Below, one piece after another: positions 26,174 through 36,098 of a stretch of 64,000 bases of DNA. A program made the translations under genes and the position numbers. Position 1 is the stretch's first letter. Each line of letters opens with the position of its first letter. The stretch is from Fibrobacterota bacterium (lineage in GTDB: Bacteria > Fibrobacterota > Chitinivibrionia > Chitinivibrionales > FEN-1185). The stretch lies in contig PLWQ01000009.1 of the NCBI GenBank assembly GCA_003165595.1, positions 203,516-267,515 of the forward strand. The letters are read 5' to 3'. The notes beneath the pieces are model-generated. The model made no database searches. It was not told the DNA's origin and was given only the letters and a program-made list of their open reading frames with translations.

Positions 26174-26527
26174 CTATGTACCCTTTTTCTTCGACGCGCT
26201 TTTGGGTGTCCCGCCGTGCGGAGCAGGAGTGCCGGCGGCCGTATCCGGATGCGTTTTCTTCTTTTCGTCGTGGATGCGCTGAAGCAATCCTCCTTCGATT
26301 TCGTCGGTCTGGGTTGTTTCCACACCCGTTACGATACTCTTGAAAACTATATCACCCAGAATGAAACCCGCAAACCAGAACAGGACCGCTCCGCAGAAAC
26401 CTTTGAAGAGGGCCACCGCGGCAATCTGGGGATCGAACGGGTGCGCAGGGTCGAGACCTATAAAAAACACCACAAAGAACGTGATGATGCTCAGGATTCT
26501 TGCCGACTTCCTTATCCAATACACCAT
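26174..26527 (-). CDS. small membrane protein of the flagellar operon
   Basis: 117 aa. Two hydrophobic segments (ILSIITFFVVFFIGLD and AVALFKGFCGAVLFWFAGFILGDIVF), then a polar tail rich in K, T and P. Lies between flhG and fliA, a position often taken by small uncharacterised genes. No family recognised. Confidence 0.75.
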   Translation of the reverse strand: MVYWIRKSARILSIITFFVVFFIGLDPAHPFDPQIAAVALFKGFCGAVLFWFAGFILGDIVFKSIVTGVETTQTDEIEGGLLQRIHDEKKKTHPDTAAGTPAPHGGTPKSASKKKGT

Positions 26528-26536
26528 ACGTTCCGC

Positions 26537-27448
26537 CTATTGTGCGCCCTTCAAACGCGTCGCCGAGAGAAAACGGGAAAAGAAATTCTCGCGAGCTGCA
26601 ACCGGGCTTCCAACAAGCGCTCGTGCGCACAGGGCGGTTTGGCATCCGAATGCCGACCGCCGGGTCTCGGGGGAAGACGATGATTGCCGGCGCACGAAAC
26701 GGCCCACCTCCTTGTCAAACGGAATAATTCCGAGCAGGCGGAGCCGCTTACTAAGAAATTTTACTACGAGCGCATCAAGCCTGTCAAATGTTTCCTTGCC
26801 TTCCTTATCGGACGTCGCCATGTTCACGAGAACGCTGATCGGCAGGTTTCTCTTCGCGTAAAGAACTTTCACCATGGCGTAGGCGTCGGCGAGCGACGTG
26901 GGTTCCGGCGTCACTACTAGTAATGCCAGGTCGGCCGCGCCAGCAAATTCCGTTACCACTCTGCCGATGCCAGCCCCGGTGTCGATAAGCAATATGTCGT
27001 AGTGCCGTTCGAGGGCGGCCAGCTCACGCACCAGCAATCCCAATTGCATGGGTTCGAGGTTGGCCATGGCCTCCAGGCCGCTGGACGCAGGCACGATGCT
27101 CAGGCCGGACGGCCCTTGGGACACCACATCCGCCAGGCTGCACTCCTTGTTGACATAGTGGTAAAGCGTGCGCGCAGGGGATACTCCCAGCAGAATGTGA
27201 ATGTTTGCCAGGCCCAGGTCGGCGTCGAGAATGAGAACTTTCTTTCCCATGCGCGACAGGGCGATACCCAGCGAAAGGCAGATATTCGATTTTCCAACGC
27301 CGCCCTTGCCGCTGGTTACGGCTATGCTCCTGCACGTGCCCGAGCCGCCGATTGGCGCGGCGGGATCGCTTGGGCCTTCCTGCGCCAAAGGAGCGCCGGA
27401 CAGCGGCTGCCGGAAGGATTCTCGGAGTTTCTGCGCCTGATCGATCAC
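26537..27448 (-). CDS. flhG: flagellar number regulator, MinD/ParA-type ATPase
   Basis: 303 aa. Deviant Walker A SGKGGVGKSN near residue 47, LILDADLGLANIHILLG, Walker B-like DILLIDTGAGIG and VTPEPTSLADAYAMVK. FlhG (also YlxH/FleN) limits flagellar number by acting on FlhF. The ATG overlaps the TGA of flhF (ATGA), which supports the pairing. The C-terminal 60 residues are basic and variable. Confidence 0.94.
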   Translation of the reverse strand: MIDQAQKLRESFRQPLSGAPLAQEGPSDPAAPIGGSGTCRSIAVTSGKGGVGKSNICLSLGIALSRMGKKVLILDADLGLANIHILLGVSPARTLYHYVNKECSLADVVSQGPSGLSIVPASSGLEAMANLEPMQLGLLVRELAALERHYDILLIDTGAGIGRVVTEFAGAADLALLVVTPEPTSLADAYAMVKVLYAKRNLPISVLVNMATSDKEGKETFDRLDALVVKFLSKRLRLLGIIPFDKEVGRFVRRQSSSSPETRRSAFGCQTALCARALVGSPVAARENFFSRFLSATRLKGAQ

Positions 27449-28731
27449 ATCGTGCTCCCCTCAAAGAGACGCTGGGCAAGCCCCTGTGGTTGCGCCAGTT
27501 CGATGTCGTCGGGCACGCGCTGGCCGAAAGTAAAATACGAAAACGGAATCTTTGATTCCACGGCAACGGTTAGAACATTGCCGAGCTTCATGGTCTCGTC
27601 CAGTTTGGTGAAAAGCAGCTTGTTGACGCCCAGAGGCCGGTACCGTTCGATGGCGCTGTTGAGGTCCGAAACCTTTGTGCCTGCGCTGAGCACGAGATGA
27701 ATATCGTCTGGGTGCATTGCCTCGATGAGAGCCGATAGATCCTGCATATGCTCTGCGCTTTTCTGGCTCCGGCCTGCGGTATCGACAAGCACCAGATCGC
27801 TGGCGGCGCAGGCGGCGAGCGCCTCACAAGACTCTTCGGGCGAAAACACGATATGGAGCGGCAGTCCCATAATGTCGGTGAAGGTCCTGATCTGTTCTAT
27901 GGCGGCAATACGGTACGTATCCGCCGTAATAACCGATACGGATTTTCTTTTGTTAAGGACATGGTATGCCGCGAGCTTGGCAAGCGTCGTTGTCTTTCCC
28001 ATGCCCGTAGGCCCGACGAACATGATGATGACGGGTTTGCCGGTTTTCATCCTGGCCGCCGCCGGGCACTGGAAGCATGCGGTAAGTTCCGTAACAAAGC
28101 CCTTGACCACGTCCGCGCCCTGCAGAGGTGATTGTCCCTGCATGCGCGCGACTAATGCACGTGCATCGTCGGCAGGGACCTCCGCATCGACCAGCTTGTT
28201 GAAGAGAACTGCCCATTCTCCGGAAAAACCGCCGCCTGTCGCCCCGCCGCCGGCTCTGGCCATCGACGAAAAAAGTGACTTGAGCTCGCGTATCCCCGCC
28301 TTGATTTCTTCGTATCCCTTGCCCATGTCCCCGCCGGGGGCGACTTCCCGTCTTGCCATTTGACCAGCGCCGTTTTTCCTTCGGTCCTCTGCCGATTCCT
28401 TGGCAAGGGCGGCCAGAGCCTCCAGGGCCGAGGCAGCCTTGGCCGAGTCCCGGGCACCGAGCCCGGCAGCGGAAGACGGCACAGTCGCTCCCGCCTGGGC
28501 GGTCTTTGGCCTTTTGTAAACGCCGGTATCGGACATATGAAGGGGCGCAAACGCCTGGTGCGCCCCTTTCGCGTCTTCGTCAATTGCCGCGGTCACCTCT
28601 ATTTCGGACTGTGAAAACAGCTTGCCAGGAACTCGCGCGGTCTTGAGAATCACCGCATCCTCTCCCAGGTCCTGACGTATCTGCAGCAGCGCTTCTTTCA
28701 TGCTCTTGGTGGTGTATTTCTTTATTCGCAT
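27445..28731 (-). CDS. flhF: flagellar placement SRP-type GTPase
   Basis: 428 aa. N-terminal domain MRIKKYTTKSMKEALLQIRQDLGEDAVIL, a variable linker, then the NG domain: G1 VGPTGMGKTTTLAKLA, VITADTYRIAAIEQIRTF, G3 LVLVDTAGRS and G4-like LLFTKLDET. FlhF sets the site of flagellar assembly, usually at a pole. It lies 30 bp after flhA. Confidence 0.95.
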   Translation of the reverse strand: MRIKKYTTKSMKEALLQIRQDLGEDAVILKTARVPGKLFSQSEIEVTAAIDEDAKGAHQAFAPLHMSDTGVYKRPKTAQAGATVPSSAAGLGARDSAKAASALEALAALAKESAEDRRKNGAGQMARREVAPGGDMGKGYEEIKAGIRELKSLFSSMARAGGGATGGGFSGEWAVLFNKLVDAEVPADDARALVARMQGQSPLQGADVVKGFVTELTACFQCPAAARMKTGKPVIIMFVGPTGMGKTTTLAKLAAYHVLNKRKSVSVITADTYRIAAIEQIRTFTDIMGLPLHIVFSPEESCEALAACAASDLVLVDTAGRSQKSAEHMQDLSALIEAMHPDDIHLVLSAGTKVSDLNSAIERYRPLGVNKLLFTKLDETMKLGNVLTVAVESKIPFSYFTFGQRVPDDIELAQPQGLAQRLFEGSTM

Positions 28732-28761
28732 GTCAACACGAATCCTTTGGTTGAGTGCTAC

Positions 28762-30849
28762 TTACTCGAGCGAAATCATGCCCGACGACCGGATATCCGT
28801 CCCGGGGACGATTTCGTTGTACGACAGTACGACCAGGTCGCGATACGTGCTTTCGGTAATGCGCCTGAGCTGGCTGCGGATGGTGGGCGAGCAGATTATG
28901 ATGGGCGTTTCGTTCTTCGTCCGCGCCTTTTCGAGCTGCTCCCCTATTTTCTCCATGAGTTTTGCCGCTTCCTGGGGTGACACAACCAGCCTGAAGCCCG
29001 TTTCGGTTTCCCTGAGACTGCCTTCGAGTTTCTGTTCGAGCGTCGGGTCGAGCGTGATCACCGGAATGACGCCGGATTCGTCTCTGTAAAGAGCGCAGAT
29101 CTGTGGCGCCAGGGCGTTGCGCACGTACTCGGTGAGGATCTCCGGGTTCTTGTTCTTGGGTGCGACATCGGCGAGCGTTTCCAGCACCAACGACAGGTCG
29201 CGTATGGAAATCCGTTCCCTGAGCAGGTTCTGCAGCACCTTGTGTACCTCGCCCATCGTGAGATGCCCCGGAATAAGCTCTTCCACAACCGCTGCGTTAT
29301 GCTCTTTGATATTGTCGACGAGGTTCTTGACGTCCTGGCGTGTGAGCAGGTCGTGCGCGTGACGTTTGATGATTTCCGTGATGTGGGTCGCCAGGACCGC
29401 CGGCAGTTCCACAACGGTATACCCGGCAAGTTCCGCACTTTCTTTCTGGCTCTCGGTAATCCACAGCGCGGGCAGGCCGAACGCAGGCTCCACGGTTTCG
29501 ATGCCGCGTATTTTTTTTGCCACCGTACCCGGATCCATAGCCAGGTACGCCCCGCTCATAAGTTCGCCTTTGCCAACGACCGTGGTGCGTATCTTGATCC
29601 GGTACTCGTTGGGCTTGAGCTGGATATTGTCACGAATGCGGATGGGCGGGATAATGATTCCCAACTCGGTAGCAAGCTGGCGGCGAATCATGGTGATTCG
29701 GTCGAGCAAGTCACCGCCCTGGCTCACGTCCACAAGCGGGATCAGGCCGTAACCTATTTCGAGCTCCATGGCGTCGACATGCAGGTAATCTTCCACCTTT
29801 TCTTCACCCTTGGTGACCGGCTTTGCCTCGACAGCCTTGCGTTTTTCTCTTTTGTTGCGCGTGAACAGGTTGTATGCGATGGCTGCGGCGCCCAGAGACA
29901 GCATGATGAATGGAAGCTTCCTGAATCCGGGGATAAAGGCAAAGAACAGCATGACGCCTGCGGCAACGCTCATGATGCGCGGGTTGGAAAAAAGCTGCGA
30001 CGTTATTTCGGAACCCAGGTTGTCCTTTGACGCCGCCCGGCTCACAAGGATGCCCGAGCCGGTGGAAATCATAAGCGCGGGGATCTGAGTGACAAGGCCG
30101 TCGCCGATGGTGAGCCGAGTAAAGGTGATCAGGCTGTCCTGAAACGTAAGCCCCTGCTGCGCCACGCCGATAACGAATCCGCCGATGATGTTGATAAGTA
30201 CGATGATGATACCTGCCACCGCGTCGCCGCGCACGAACTTGGAGGCTCCGTCCATCGCCCCGTAGAAATCGGCCTCCTGCGCTATTTTCGCCCGGCGCGC
30301 TCTTGCCTGATCTTCATTGATAAGGCCCGAATTCAGGTCCGCGTCGATTGCCATTTGTTTGCCGGGCATGGCATCCAAGGTGAAACGCGCCGCAACTTCG
30401 GCGATTCGACCTGATCCCTTGGTGATAACGATAAATTGGATGAGCACGATGATGAGAAAAATGATAAAGCCGACAATGGGGTTGCCGCCCGTCACAAAAG
30501 TCCCGAAAACTTCAACTACTTTCCCTGCGTATCCCTGTCCCAATATGAGCCGCGTGGTTGCGACGTTGAGAGCTAGCCTGAAAAGAGTTACCGTGAGCAG
30601 AAGCGATGGAAACACAGAAAACTCGAGGGCTTCCCTGTTGTACATGGTAACGAGCAGTACGACAAGGCCTATGCAAAGTGACAGGGACAACAGCATGTCG
30701 AGCAGGAAAACCGGCAACGGAATGATGAGAACGAAAATTATGCTCACAACCCCGAGTGCCACCACCAGGTCGCGCTGCTTGGCCAGATTCCTCAGGAACG
30801 GGGCCTTGAGGGTGGCGGCAAAAGGATTTGCTGCGTTGGCAACGTTCAT
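28762..30849 (-). CDS. flhA: flagellar export gate protein FlhA
   Basis: 695 aa, the usual length. N-terminal half with about eight membrane spans (VLIIPLPVFLLDMLLSLSLCI) and the FHIPEP-type loop (GSGRIAEVAARFTLDAMPGKQMAIDADLNSGL). C-terminal cytoplasmic domain from about residue 350 binds chaperone-substrate pairs. It powers and gates flagellar type III export. Its ATG is four bases behind the stop of the unusual repeat-protein gene. Confidence 0.98.
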   Translation of the reverse strand: MNVANAANPFAATLKAPFLRNLAKQRDLVVALGVVSIIFVLIIPLPVFLLDMLLSLSLCIGLVVLLVTMYNREALEFSVFPSLLLTVTLFRLALNVATTRLILGQGYAGKVVEVFGTFVTGGNPIVGFIIFLIIVLIQFIVITKGSGRIAEVAARFTLDAMPGKQMAIDADLNSGLINEDQARARRAKIAQEADFYGAMDGASKFVRGDAVAGIIIVLINIIGGFVIGVAQQGLTFQDSLITFTRLTIGDGLVTQIPALMISTGSGILVSRAASKDNLGSEITSQLFSNPRIMSVAAGVMLFFAFIPGFRKLPFIMLSLGAAAIAYNLFTRNKREKRKAVEAKPVTKGEEKVEDYLHVDAMELEIGYGLIPLVDVSQGGDLLDRITMIRRQLATELGIIIPPIRIRDNIQLKPNEYRIKIRTTVVGKGELMSGAYLAMDPGTVAKKIRGIETVEPAFGLPALWITESQKESAELAGYTVVELPAVLATHITEIIKRHAHDLLTRQDVKNLVDNIKEHNAAVVEELIPGHLTMGEVHKVLQNLLRERISIRDLSLVLETLADVAPKNKNPEILTEYVRNALAPQICALYRDESGVIPVITLDPTLEQKLEGSLRETETGFRLVVSPQEAAKLMEKIGEQLEKARTKNETPIIICSPTIRSQLRRITESTYRDLVVLSYNEIVPGTDIRSSGMISLE

Positions 30850-30853
30850 CGCA

Positions 30854-33800
30854 CTATTTCCTCACGTTCAAAACGATCTTCTGGACCAGGGTCTTTTGTT
30901 TCAGGTCTGCCACCCGAACGATAATGGTCTCGGTGTAAGCCTCATCCAGACACACATAGTTGACTCTGTTTCCTTTTGTATCAATCGGGACGGGCGCGTT
31001 GGCGACCGTTGCCAACCACGAAATTGACGCAACCGAGTCTCCGGCCGTCTTGTCGGGATCATGTGCAAATACGGTAATTTTTACCGTGTCGTTTGCATTC
31101 ACCGAATCATTGACAATGCAGACCGAATCCGGACCCTTTGCCATGGTATCAAGGAGGCGAAGGGTATCCTTGATCAGGATGCTGTCGACGACCGGATACC
31201 GGTTCGTTACCTTAACCGCAATGGTCCTTTTAGCGCTGTCGAGCAACATATCCTTTGCAACGAACACCAGGCTGTCGGTATACAGCGAGTCTTTGCAGAT
31301 ATACTGGAACAGGGTATCGGCCAGTTTGGTGAGCTGGGCTCCGAATTTCGCCGAGGACTGCACCTTAATGGTGTCGCTTTTGTTAACGTCTGACGTGAAG
31401 ATGCGAAACAGCAGCGTGTCGCGTACCGATATCGCGCTGTCGGTATATGCCAGGGTTCCCTTGACCGACACCTTTGCCGCGTCGGTTATCCATGCGCTGT
31501 CGAATGACGGCGGCGTATGGATGATCCGTTTCACGTTTTTGACGTGCAGCACGATTCCGCGCTGGACCGTCTTTTGTTTCTTGTCGAAAACTTTCACTCT
31601 TAGCGTGTCGTTGTATGCGAGCGAATCGGCGCACGCGTAGGACACCACGAGGCCCTTGGCGTCTTTATTGACAACAGGCAACTTTGCGTAGGACCACGCG
31701 ATTGCAATGGTGTCCCCGACATCGGGGTCATGCGCGTAAACGCGAATAACGACGGTATCTTTTGACAAGGCCGTATCGGCGACGTCATAGAGCGTATCGA
31801 CCGTCTTGAACACCGCCCCGGTGCCCCCGGAGGTGTCCCTCACCGTAATGCTGTCGATAACGGGATACCTGTTCACCACGCTTACGACAATCATTTTCCT
31901 GGCGCTGTCTCCCCCCAGATCCCTTGCAGTGAGTACGATTGTATCCTTGTAGAGCGAATCTTTGCACACATATCGAACGGTGTCTGCCGAAACCGACAGT
32001 TGTGTTTGCCGGGAGGCGCGCGCGGACCATTTTACCGTGTCGCCTGAATCAGGATCGGATGCGAAAACACGAAGCATGAGGGTGTCACGACCGGAGACAC
32101 TGTCGGTGTAGGCCGACGAGCCGCTTTTGAGAACGGTCATCGCGTCGATCCGCACGCTATCTATGACCGGCGGATGGCTTCGTTTCTGCATCTTGACGTG
32201 AAGGACCACCGCCTTTGTAGCTGCCTTCTGTTTCTTGTCGCGCACGGTGACTCTCACGGTATCGTCGCGCGGCACGCTGTCGGCGCATGGGAATGCGGCA
32301 AGAAAGCCTTTAACGTCCCTGATCAGCATTTTCTTGCCTCCCGAAACCGTCCACTGCACGCTGAGCGTGTCGCCGAGGTCGGGATCGTGCGCATAGAGCT
32401 GGAGCGGGACCGTATCGTTGACAAACAATGTATCTTTTCGCACGAAGAGCGTGTCGGCCGCCCTCACAACCGACTTACCCAGCAAGCCGGTATCGCCCAC
32501 TGCGACGCTGTCGATAATCGGGTACCGGTTTGTTGCGACAAGAACCAGGGTCTTTTTCGCGCTGTCTCCGACCTCATCCTTTGCGGTAAAAACGATTGTG
32601 TCCGACAAGAGGGAATCCTTGGCGTAATATTCGATTGACGAATCGGGCAGGCTCTTAAACTGAGGGGACCGTGAAACCTTATACGACCACGTGATCGCAT
32701 CCGTATCGGGATCGGAAAAGTAGGGCTTGATTCTCACTGAATCACGAACGCTTATGGAGTCCACAAACAGCGCCGCTGATCCCTTGAGCAGCATTGCAGT
32801 GTCGACGCGAACGCTGTCGATGCGGGGCGGGTGGTCCACGCGGCCCTGGATTATCTGAATGACATGCCGCGCACTGTCGCCGCGCGTGTCCCTGGCCACA
32901 ACGACAACCGTATCCACGATGCGGATGCTGTCGCGAGGCAGCACGGTCTTTACGGAAAGGTCACCGCTCCAGAGCATTACGGTGCCGGTTCCAACGGGAT
33001 GGATGATGTCCCGCTTCGCGTTGGTATGCGCCCAGGAAATACTCACGGTATCACCCATATCCAGGTCCGATGCATATACCCGGAACGTGACCGTGTCGAG
33101 AATCGGCGCAAAGTACTTGTAGATGGACGTGTCGGTTCCAGAGTACATAACGGCGTTGATCATCAGACTGTCAATAGAAGGCGGCCGGTTTTGAACAATC
33201 TTGGATAGGAGCACAACCTTTTCGGCGCTTCCCCCTTTTCCATCGTATACCGTGGCGGTGATCGTGTCGAAGAACTGGAATCGCGGCAAATCGTAAAGGA
33301 TCTGGGGCAGGGGCGCCAGCGATGCGTTGAGACGCGTTGAATACCAATCGTACAGGAGTGTGTCCCTGTTGATGTCGTGCGCGCCAATGCGCAGGCTCAG
33401 GTGCGTGGTAGTGTCGGCCGCGGAAATCGGAAATCGGATTGTGTCGTCTATTCTGTCTACCATGGCGCCCACCTTGACGCTGTCGACGACGGGCGGAACG
33501 TTGGTAACATATACCGTAACCCGGTTGCTTCGCTTTGTCTCCCCGCCAAGGCTCACGTACACCGAATCGTAGAAGAGTTTCCTAACCGTATCTTTGCACG
33601 AGGGAATCGAAGTCCAGAACAATTCCACTTGCACTTTCTTGATCTTCATGGACGGAGAAATGTCGGGGTGCCGGTAATGCCCGGCTCCCAGGTGCCATCC
33701 GATGGAGTCGAATGCCGTGGAATCGGGCAGTGTTATGTACGCAATGATGGGTTCTCCGGAAAACGTGGCTTGCGTCTTGGTGCCGTCTTCCAGCGTCAAT

Positions 33801-33931
33801 TGGATGGGATAGTTTCCCGCCCCGACCTGAGTCGGCTGCGGGGCGCACATGCAAAAAAGCAACGCTGCGCACCAGGATATCACAAGCGCGCAACGGTGAA
33901 CCCGTGCCGACCGACCGAATCGGTTTCTCAT
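30854..33931 (-). CDS. 1,025-aa envelope repeat protein inside the flagellar export operon
   Basis: N-terminal hydrophobic stretch (CALVISWCAALLFCMCAP) suits export, possibly lipid-anchored, though the lipobox is not standard. Then eight beta-rich, Ig/cadherin-like units start at about residues 146, 249, 367, 469, 586, 688, 806 and 910, each with (H/R)(P/Y)P-x-(I/V)DS. Units carry DPD-x-GDT motifs suited to calcium binding. The last six form three copies of a two-unit module of 219-220 residues (367-585, 586-805, 806-1025). Its ATG overlaps the flhB TGA and its stop is four bases from flhA, so it is fully inside the operon. No known flagellar export operon protein has this form, to my knowledge. 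Function unknown; a surface or periplasmic stalk or adhesin is possible. Confidence 0.85.
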   Translation of the reverse strand: MRNRFGRSARVHRCALVISWCAALLFCMCAPQPTQVGAGNYPIQLTLEDGTKTQATFSGEPIIAYITLPDSTAFDSIGWHLGAGHYRHPDISPSMKIKKVQVELFWTSIPSCKDTVRKLFYDSVYVSLGGETKRSNRVTVYVTNVPPVVDSVKVGAMVDRIDDTIRFPISAADTTTHLSLRIGAHDINRDTLLYDWYSTRLNASLAPLPQILYDLPRFQFFDTITATVYDGKGGSAEKVVLLSKIVQNRPPSIDSLMINAVMYSGTDTSIYKYFAPILDTVTFRVYASDLDMGDTVSISWAHTNAKRDIIHPVGTGTVMLWSGDLSVKTVLPRDSIRIVDTVVVVARDTRGDSARHVIQIIQGRVDHPPRIDSVRVDTAMLLKGSAALFVDSISVRDSVRIKPYFSDPDTDAITWSYKVSRSPQFKSLPDSSIEYYAKDSLLSDTIVFTAKDEVGDSAKKTLVLVATNRYPIIDSVAVGDTGLLGKSVVRAADTLFVRKDTLFVNDTVPLQLYAHDPDLGDTLSVQWTVSGGKKMLIRDVKGFLAAFPCADSVPRDDTVRVTVRDKKQKAATKAVVLHVKMQKRSHPPVIDSVRIDAMTVLKSGSSAYTDSVSGRDTLMLRVFASDPDSGDTVKWSARASRQTQLSVSADTVRYVCKDSLYKDTIVLTARDLGGDSARKMIVVSVVNRYPVIDSITVRDTSGGTGAVFKTVDTLYDVADTALSKDTVVIRVYAHDPDVGDTIAIAWSYAKLPVVNKDAKGLVVSYACADSLAYNDTLRVKVFDKKQKTVQRGIVLHVKNVKRIIHTPPSFDSAWITDAAKVSVKGTLAYTDSAISVRDTLLFRIFTSDVNKSDTIKVQSSAKFGAQLTKLADTLFQYICKDSLYTDSLVFVAKDMLLDSAKRTIAVKVTNRYPVVDSILIKDTLRLLDTMAKGPDSVCIVNDSVNANDTVKITVFAHDPDKTAGDSVASISWLATVANAPVPIDTKGNRVNYVCLDEAYTETIIVRVADLKQKTLVQKIVLNVRK
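30857..32833 (-). repeat. three tandem 657-660-bp coding repeats
   Basis: DNA encoding residues 367-585 (32833-32177), 586-805 (32176-31517) and 806-1025 (31516-30857) of the repeat protein. The copies have diverged at the residue level but keep length almost exactly, which points to duplication of a two-domain unit. Confidence 0.75.
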
Positions 33932-34998
33932 GCTGCAACCCTCTTTCTGAGCCGGTACACGTATGCGAGAATCTCCGCGACCGCGCTAAAGAACTGAAGC
34001 GGAATGTCGTCCCCTACGTTTACCTTGTCGAACATTGCGCGCGCCAGAGGCTTGTCTTCCACGATCGGAATTCCCGCCTCCAGTGCTTTCTTCTTGATTT
34101 GTTCGGCAACAAGTCTCTTTCCTTTCGCGACTACTCTCGGTGTGTCCATTACCGTAGGCTCGTAACGGATGGCGATGGCCAGGTGCGTGGGGTTGGTGAC
34201 CACGACGGTTGCCTTCGGCACCTCCTGCATCATCCGGCGACGTGCCATTTCTCTTTGCAGCGACCGCACCCTTGCCTTGATTTGCGGGTCTCCTTCCGAC
34301 TGTCTGTGCTCCTCCTTGATTTCCTGTTTTGTCATCTTGAGACCTCGCTCGGTTTCGTACCGCTGGTAGAAGAAGTCGAATAACGCCATGGCGAGGAGAA
34401 TGAGCGCGATGCGAAGGATAATCGTAAACGACAGCGACAGCATGAAAACGAGAATAGCTCCCACGGACGTATCGCCGAGCCCCACGAACTTGTCAAATGC
34501 ACCTTGCACGGTCACGAAGGCAACGAAACCAATAATGGTGAGCTTGAAAATATTCTTAAGCAGTTCCACAAATGATCGAAGGGAAAAGAGGCGTTTTGCA
34601 CCGGACAGTGGATTGATCTTTTCGAGCTTCGGAGCCAGCGGCTGGAGCGTAAACAGTATGCCGACCTGGATAATGTTCGAGAATACGCCAACGACGAGAA
34701 TGCCCAGGCAGACGGGCCAGCAGATGATGCACAATGTCAAAATTGCTTTCACGATGAGCCCGGCGGCAAACGAATAGTCGGACTGGGGATGCGAAATTAG
34801 AGCAAACATCTCCTGAAAATGCGCTACCATGCGGTGAAACATCCAGGGGCCAAAAAACTTGAGCAGCAGAAGGCTTCCAATGAGCACAAGCGCAGACGTC
34901 AAATCCGTGCTCTTGGGCACATTGCCTTTGTCGCGCGCCTCCTGCCGCCGTTTCTCGGTTGGGGCCTCGGTTTTATCTTCGTAAGACTGGTCCGGCAC
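33928..34998 (-). CDS. flhB: flagellar export switch protein FlhB
   Basis: 356 aa. Starts YEDKTEAPTEKRRQEARDKGNVPKS-like as in the family, has four membrane spans, and the self-cleaving NPTH motif in VVVTNPTHLAIAIRY near residue 270. It switches export specificity from hook to filament proteins. Its stop overlaps the start of the repeat-protein gene. Confidence 0.97.
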   Translation of the reverse strand: MPDQSYEDKTEAPTEKRRQEARDKGNVPKSTDLTSALVLIGSLLLLKFFGPWMFHRMVAHFQEMFALISHPQSDYSFAAGLIVKAILTLCIICWPVCLGILVVGVFSNIIQVGILFTLQPLAPKLEKINPLSGAKRLFSLRSFVELLKNIFKLTIIGFVAFVTVQGAFDKFVGLGDTSVGAILVFMLSLSFTIILRIALILLAMALFDFFYQRYETERGLKMTKQEIKEEHRQSEGDPQIKARVRSLQREMARRRMMQEVPKATVVVTNPTHLAIAIRYEPTVMDTPRVVAKGKRLVAEQIKKKALEAGIPIVEDKPLARAMFDKVNVGDDIPLQFFSAVAEILAYVYRLRKRVAA

Positions 34999-35023
34999 TG
35001 CTTGGCTTCTCCTTTACACAGCG

Positions 35024-35809
35024 TTAGGCCATCAGGTATAACAGGCGCCAGATGTCCTGCATCAAATTATCGACGACACCTTTGAACAGGGTCACCAAAT
35101 TCGGCAGCACAAGCATTGCCGTGCCGAATGCGACGGCTATGTTGAGCGGTATGCCGACAAAGAATACGTTAATTTGCGGAACAGTACGGGCTACCACGGA
35201 AAGTGCCACTTGCGTAATCATGAGGGTAACGAAAATGGGCGCGCTCAGCTTGAATGCCACGGTAAACAGCGCCCCGGTTTGCGCGGTAAGAAACGCTGCA
35301 AGCTTGCCTCCCGGAATCGCCACGCCATACAGCGGAATGATCTCGAACGACTTTTCGATGGCCAGGAGAAAGAAGTAGTGCCCGTTGAGCATGAGAAACA
35401 CAATCGTGAAGATGAGAACATTAAGCTGACCGAAAATCGTGACTGATGCTTCGGTAAAAGGGTCCACGAGTTCGACGAATGAAAAGCCGGTGATCGCGTC
35501 AATAAGGTATCCGGCGAACTGAACGCCGGTAAAAAGCAGCGTGGCGGTAAACCCGATAATGAGACCGACGAAGATTTCGGTGAGAACCCGGAACACAAAC
35601 ATTCCGGTTGTCGCCGGCGGCACAATGGTGGCGTGCTGCTGAACAAGAGGGAACAGAATGAAGCACACCGCCAGTGATAATCCCACTCTTAACTGTATGG
35701 GAATGCTCGTTGAGCCGAATATGGGAAGAAGCGCCATTATCGAGGCAATCCGCACAAACGCGAGCAGGAACATCTGCACCTGGTTAGTTGTGTACGCCAA
35801 TGGGTCCAT
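35024..35809 (-). CDS. fliR: flagellar export gate protein FliR
   Basis: 261 aa, strongly hydrophobic, six or so spans. Family features: LAFVRIASIMALLPIFG near the start, LRVGLSLAVCFILFPL, EIFVGLIIGFTATLLFTGVQFAGYLID, and the C-terminal VARTVPQINVFFVGIPLNI. Lies between fliQ and flhB in the standard order. Confidence 0.97.
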   Translation of the reverse strand: MDPLAYTTNQVQMFLLAFVRIASIMALLPIFGSTSIPIQLRVGLSLAVCFILFPLVQQHATIVPPATTGMFVFRVLTEIFVGLIIGFTATLLFTGVQFAGYLIDAITGFSFVELVDPFTEASVTIFGQLNVLIFTIVFLMLNGHYFFLLAIEKSFEIIPLYGVAIPGGKLAAFLTAQTGALFTVAFKLSAPIFVTLMITQVALSVVARTVPQINVFFVGIPLNIAVAFGTAMLVLPNLVTLFKGVVDNLMQDIWRLLYLMA

Positions 35810-35814
35810 GTGCT

Positions 35815-36084
35815 CTACCGGAACAGCGTTGGAATCTGGTTAAAAAGGGAAATCGTGTAGTCAACCATGGTGATTGTCATCCACGGCAGCAGAAACACGA
35901 ACGTCGCGAATACCGCCAGGATCTTCGGAATAAACGTGAGCGTCATTTCGTGGATCTGCGTTACGGCCTGAAGTACGCCGATGAGCAGCCCAACCACAAG
36001 CCCCACCAGGAGCAATGGGCCCGAAATCAGAAGCGTCACCCAGAGTGCCTGCCTGCCGATGTCAACCGCCATCGAAGTTTCCAT
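35815..36084 (-). CDS. fliQ: flagellar export gate protein FliQ
   Basis: 89 aa with two hydrophobic hairpin helices. METSMAVDIGRQALWVTLLI, then VGLLIGVLQAVTQIHEMTLTFIPKI, the family core. The ATG at 36084 gives the normal length; the 108-aa version would run into fliP. Five bases from fliR. Confidence 0.96.
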   Translation of the reverse strand: METSMAVDIGRQALWVTLLISGPLLLVGLVVGLLIGVLQAVTQIHEMTLTFIPKILAVFATFVFLLPWMTITMVDYTISLFNQIPTLFR

Positions 36085-36098
36085 AGACCCGCCTTTCC

